Below, one piece after another: positions 5,609 through 5,812 of a DNA stretch of 5,812 nucleotides. Position 1 is the stretch's first letter. Every line of letters starts with the position of its first letter. The notes beneath the pieces were generated by a model that had not been told where the DNA came from, did no database searches, and saw only the letters and a list, made by a program, of their open reading frames with translations. This DNA comes from Lachnospiraceae bacterium UBA3692 (GTDB lineage Bacteria; Bacillota; Clostridia; Lachnospirales; Lachnospiraceae). Location: positions 17,282-23,093 of the forward strand of contig DFIR01000029.1 in the NCBI GenBank assembly GCA_002372815.1, written 5' to 3'. Made by a program: the position numbers and the translations under genes.

Positions 5609-5812
5609 TCAGGCGTAGCTGTGGATCCCCGGCAGCAGTGTGTTCACGCCGATATAGGTGAAGATCACACAGATGAAGCCGATCACCGCGAAGATCGCGG
5701 CGCTGCGGTCCTTCCACCCGCGCCGGATCCGCAGGTGCAGATAGATCGCATAGATGATCCACGTGACGAGCGACCATGTCTCCTTCGGGTCCCAGGACCA
5801 GTAGCTGCCCCA
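5609..5812 (-). CDS. ccsA: CcsA/ResC-type cytochrome c biogenesis protein, C-terminal 67 residues
   Basis: The gene runs off the right edge; only its last 67 codons and TGA are present, out of a usual 250-400. The fragment opens inside the tryptophan-rich WWD heme-binding motif (WGSYWSWDPKETWS), continues through a membrane helix ending in YAIYLHLR, a short charged loop (RIRRGWKDRS), a second helix (about 38-54), and ends GVNTLLPGIHSYA, the typical CcsA/ResC terminus. H64 matches the conserved His that, in system II cytochrome c synthases, ligates heme on the outer face near the WWD motif. With ResB/Ccs1, this protein moves heme across the membrane and attaches it to CXXCH apocytochromes. The WWD motif alone is shared with CcmC and CcmF, but the C-terminal sequence favours CcsA/ResC. 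The 54-base gap to the lipoprotein start shows no clear terminator, so co-transcription is possible. Confidence 0.92.
   Translation of the reverse strand, partial: WGSYWSWDPKETWSLVTWIIYAIYLHLRIRRGWKDRSAAIFAVIGFICVIFTYIGVNTLLPGIHSYA

Overview
The window is GC-rich by eye (not computed), with strong G/C preference at third codon positions and clear Shine-Dalgarno sites. It is densely packed with ordinary bacterial genes. A class B sortase, a lipoprotein with a clostridial-looking signal peptide and a PaaI-like thioesterase point to a GC-rich Gram-positive anaerobe, most likely Clostridia (Lachnospiraceae-like). This placement is inference from protein style; there is no rRNA or other phylogenetic marker. 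The presence of a CcsA/ResC-type cytochrome c biogenesis gene suggests the organism makes at least one c-type cytochrome or exports heme, which is not universal in that group.

Layout. On the + strand, positions 1-978 hold the C-terminal part of a sodium:solute symporter. A strong hairpin (1016-1052) follows, and a likely promoter is embedded in it. A class B sortase follows at 1109-1981. The sortase converges on a block of four minus-strand genes. In transcription order, right to left, these are: the last 67 codons of a CcsA/ResC-like heme-handling membrane protein (5609-5812), a lipoprotein with a periplasmic-binding-protein fold related to galactose-binding MglB (4343-5554), the glycogen branching enzyme GlgB (2469-4301), and a small hotdog-fold thioesterase (2010-2453). 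Gaps in this block are 54, 41 and 15 bases with no convincing terminator between genes, so it may be one transcript. The thioesterase ribosome binding site abuts the glgB stop codon.

How the genes fit together. There is no obvious single pathway. GlgB adds alpha-1,6 branches to storage glucan; the symporter imports an unidentified solute with sodium; the sortase attaches a surface protein not encoded here; CcsA handles heme for cytochrome c assembly. The least explained gene is the MglB-like lipoprotein. It keeps most of the calcium-loop pattern and the overall order of the family, but appears to lack most sugar-contacting residues, carries an acidic insertion and an Ala/Glu-rich linker, and has no transporter partner in view.

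I found no mobile element, CRISPR array, tRNA, rRNA or riboswitch. All intergenic gaps are under about 135 bases. I see no clear evidence of a wholly new system; the divergent lipoprotein and the promoter-in-terminator arrangement deserve the second look.
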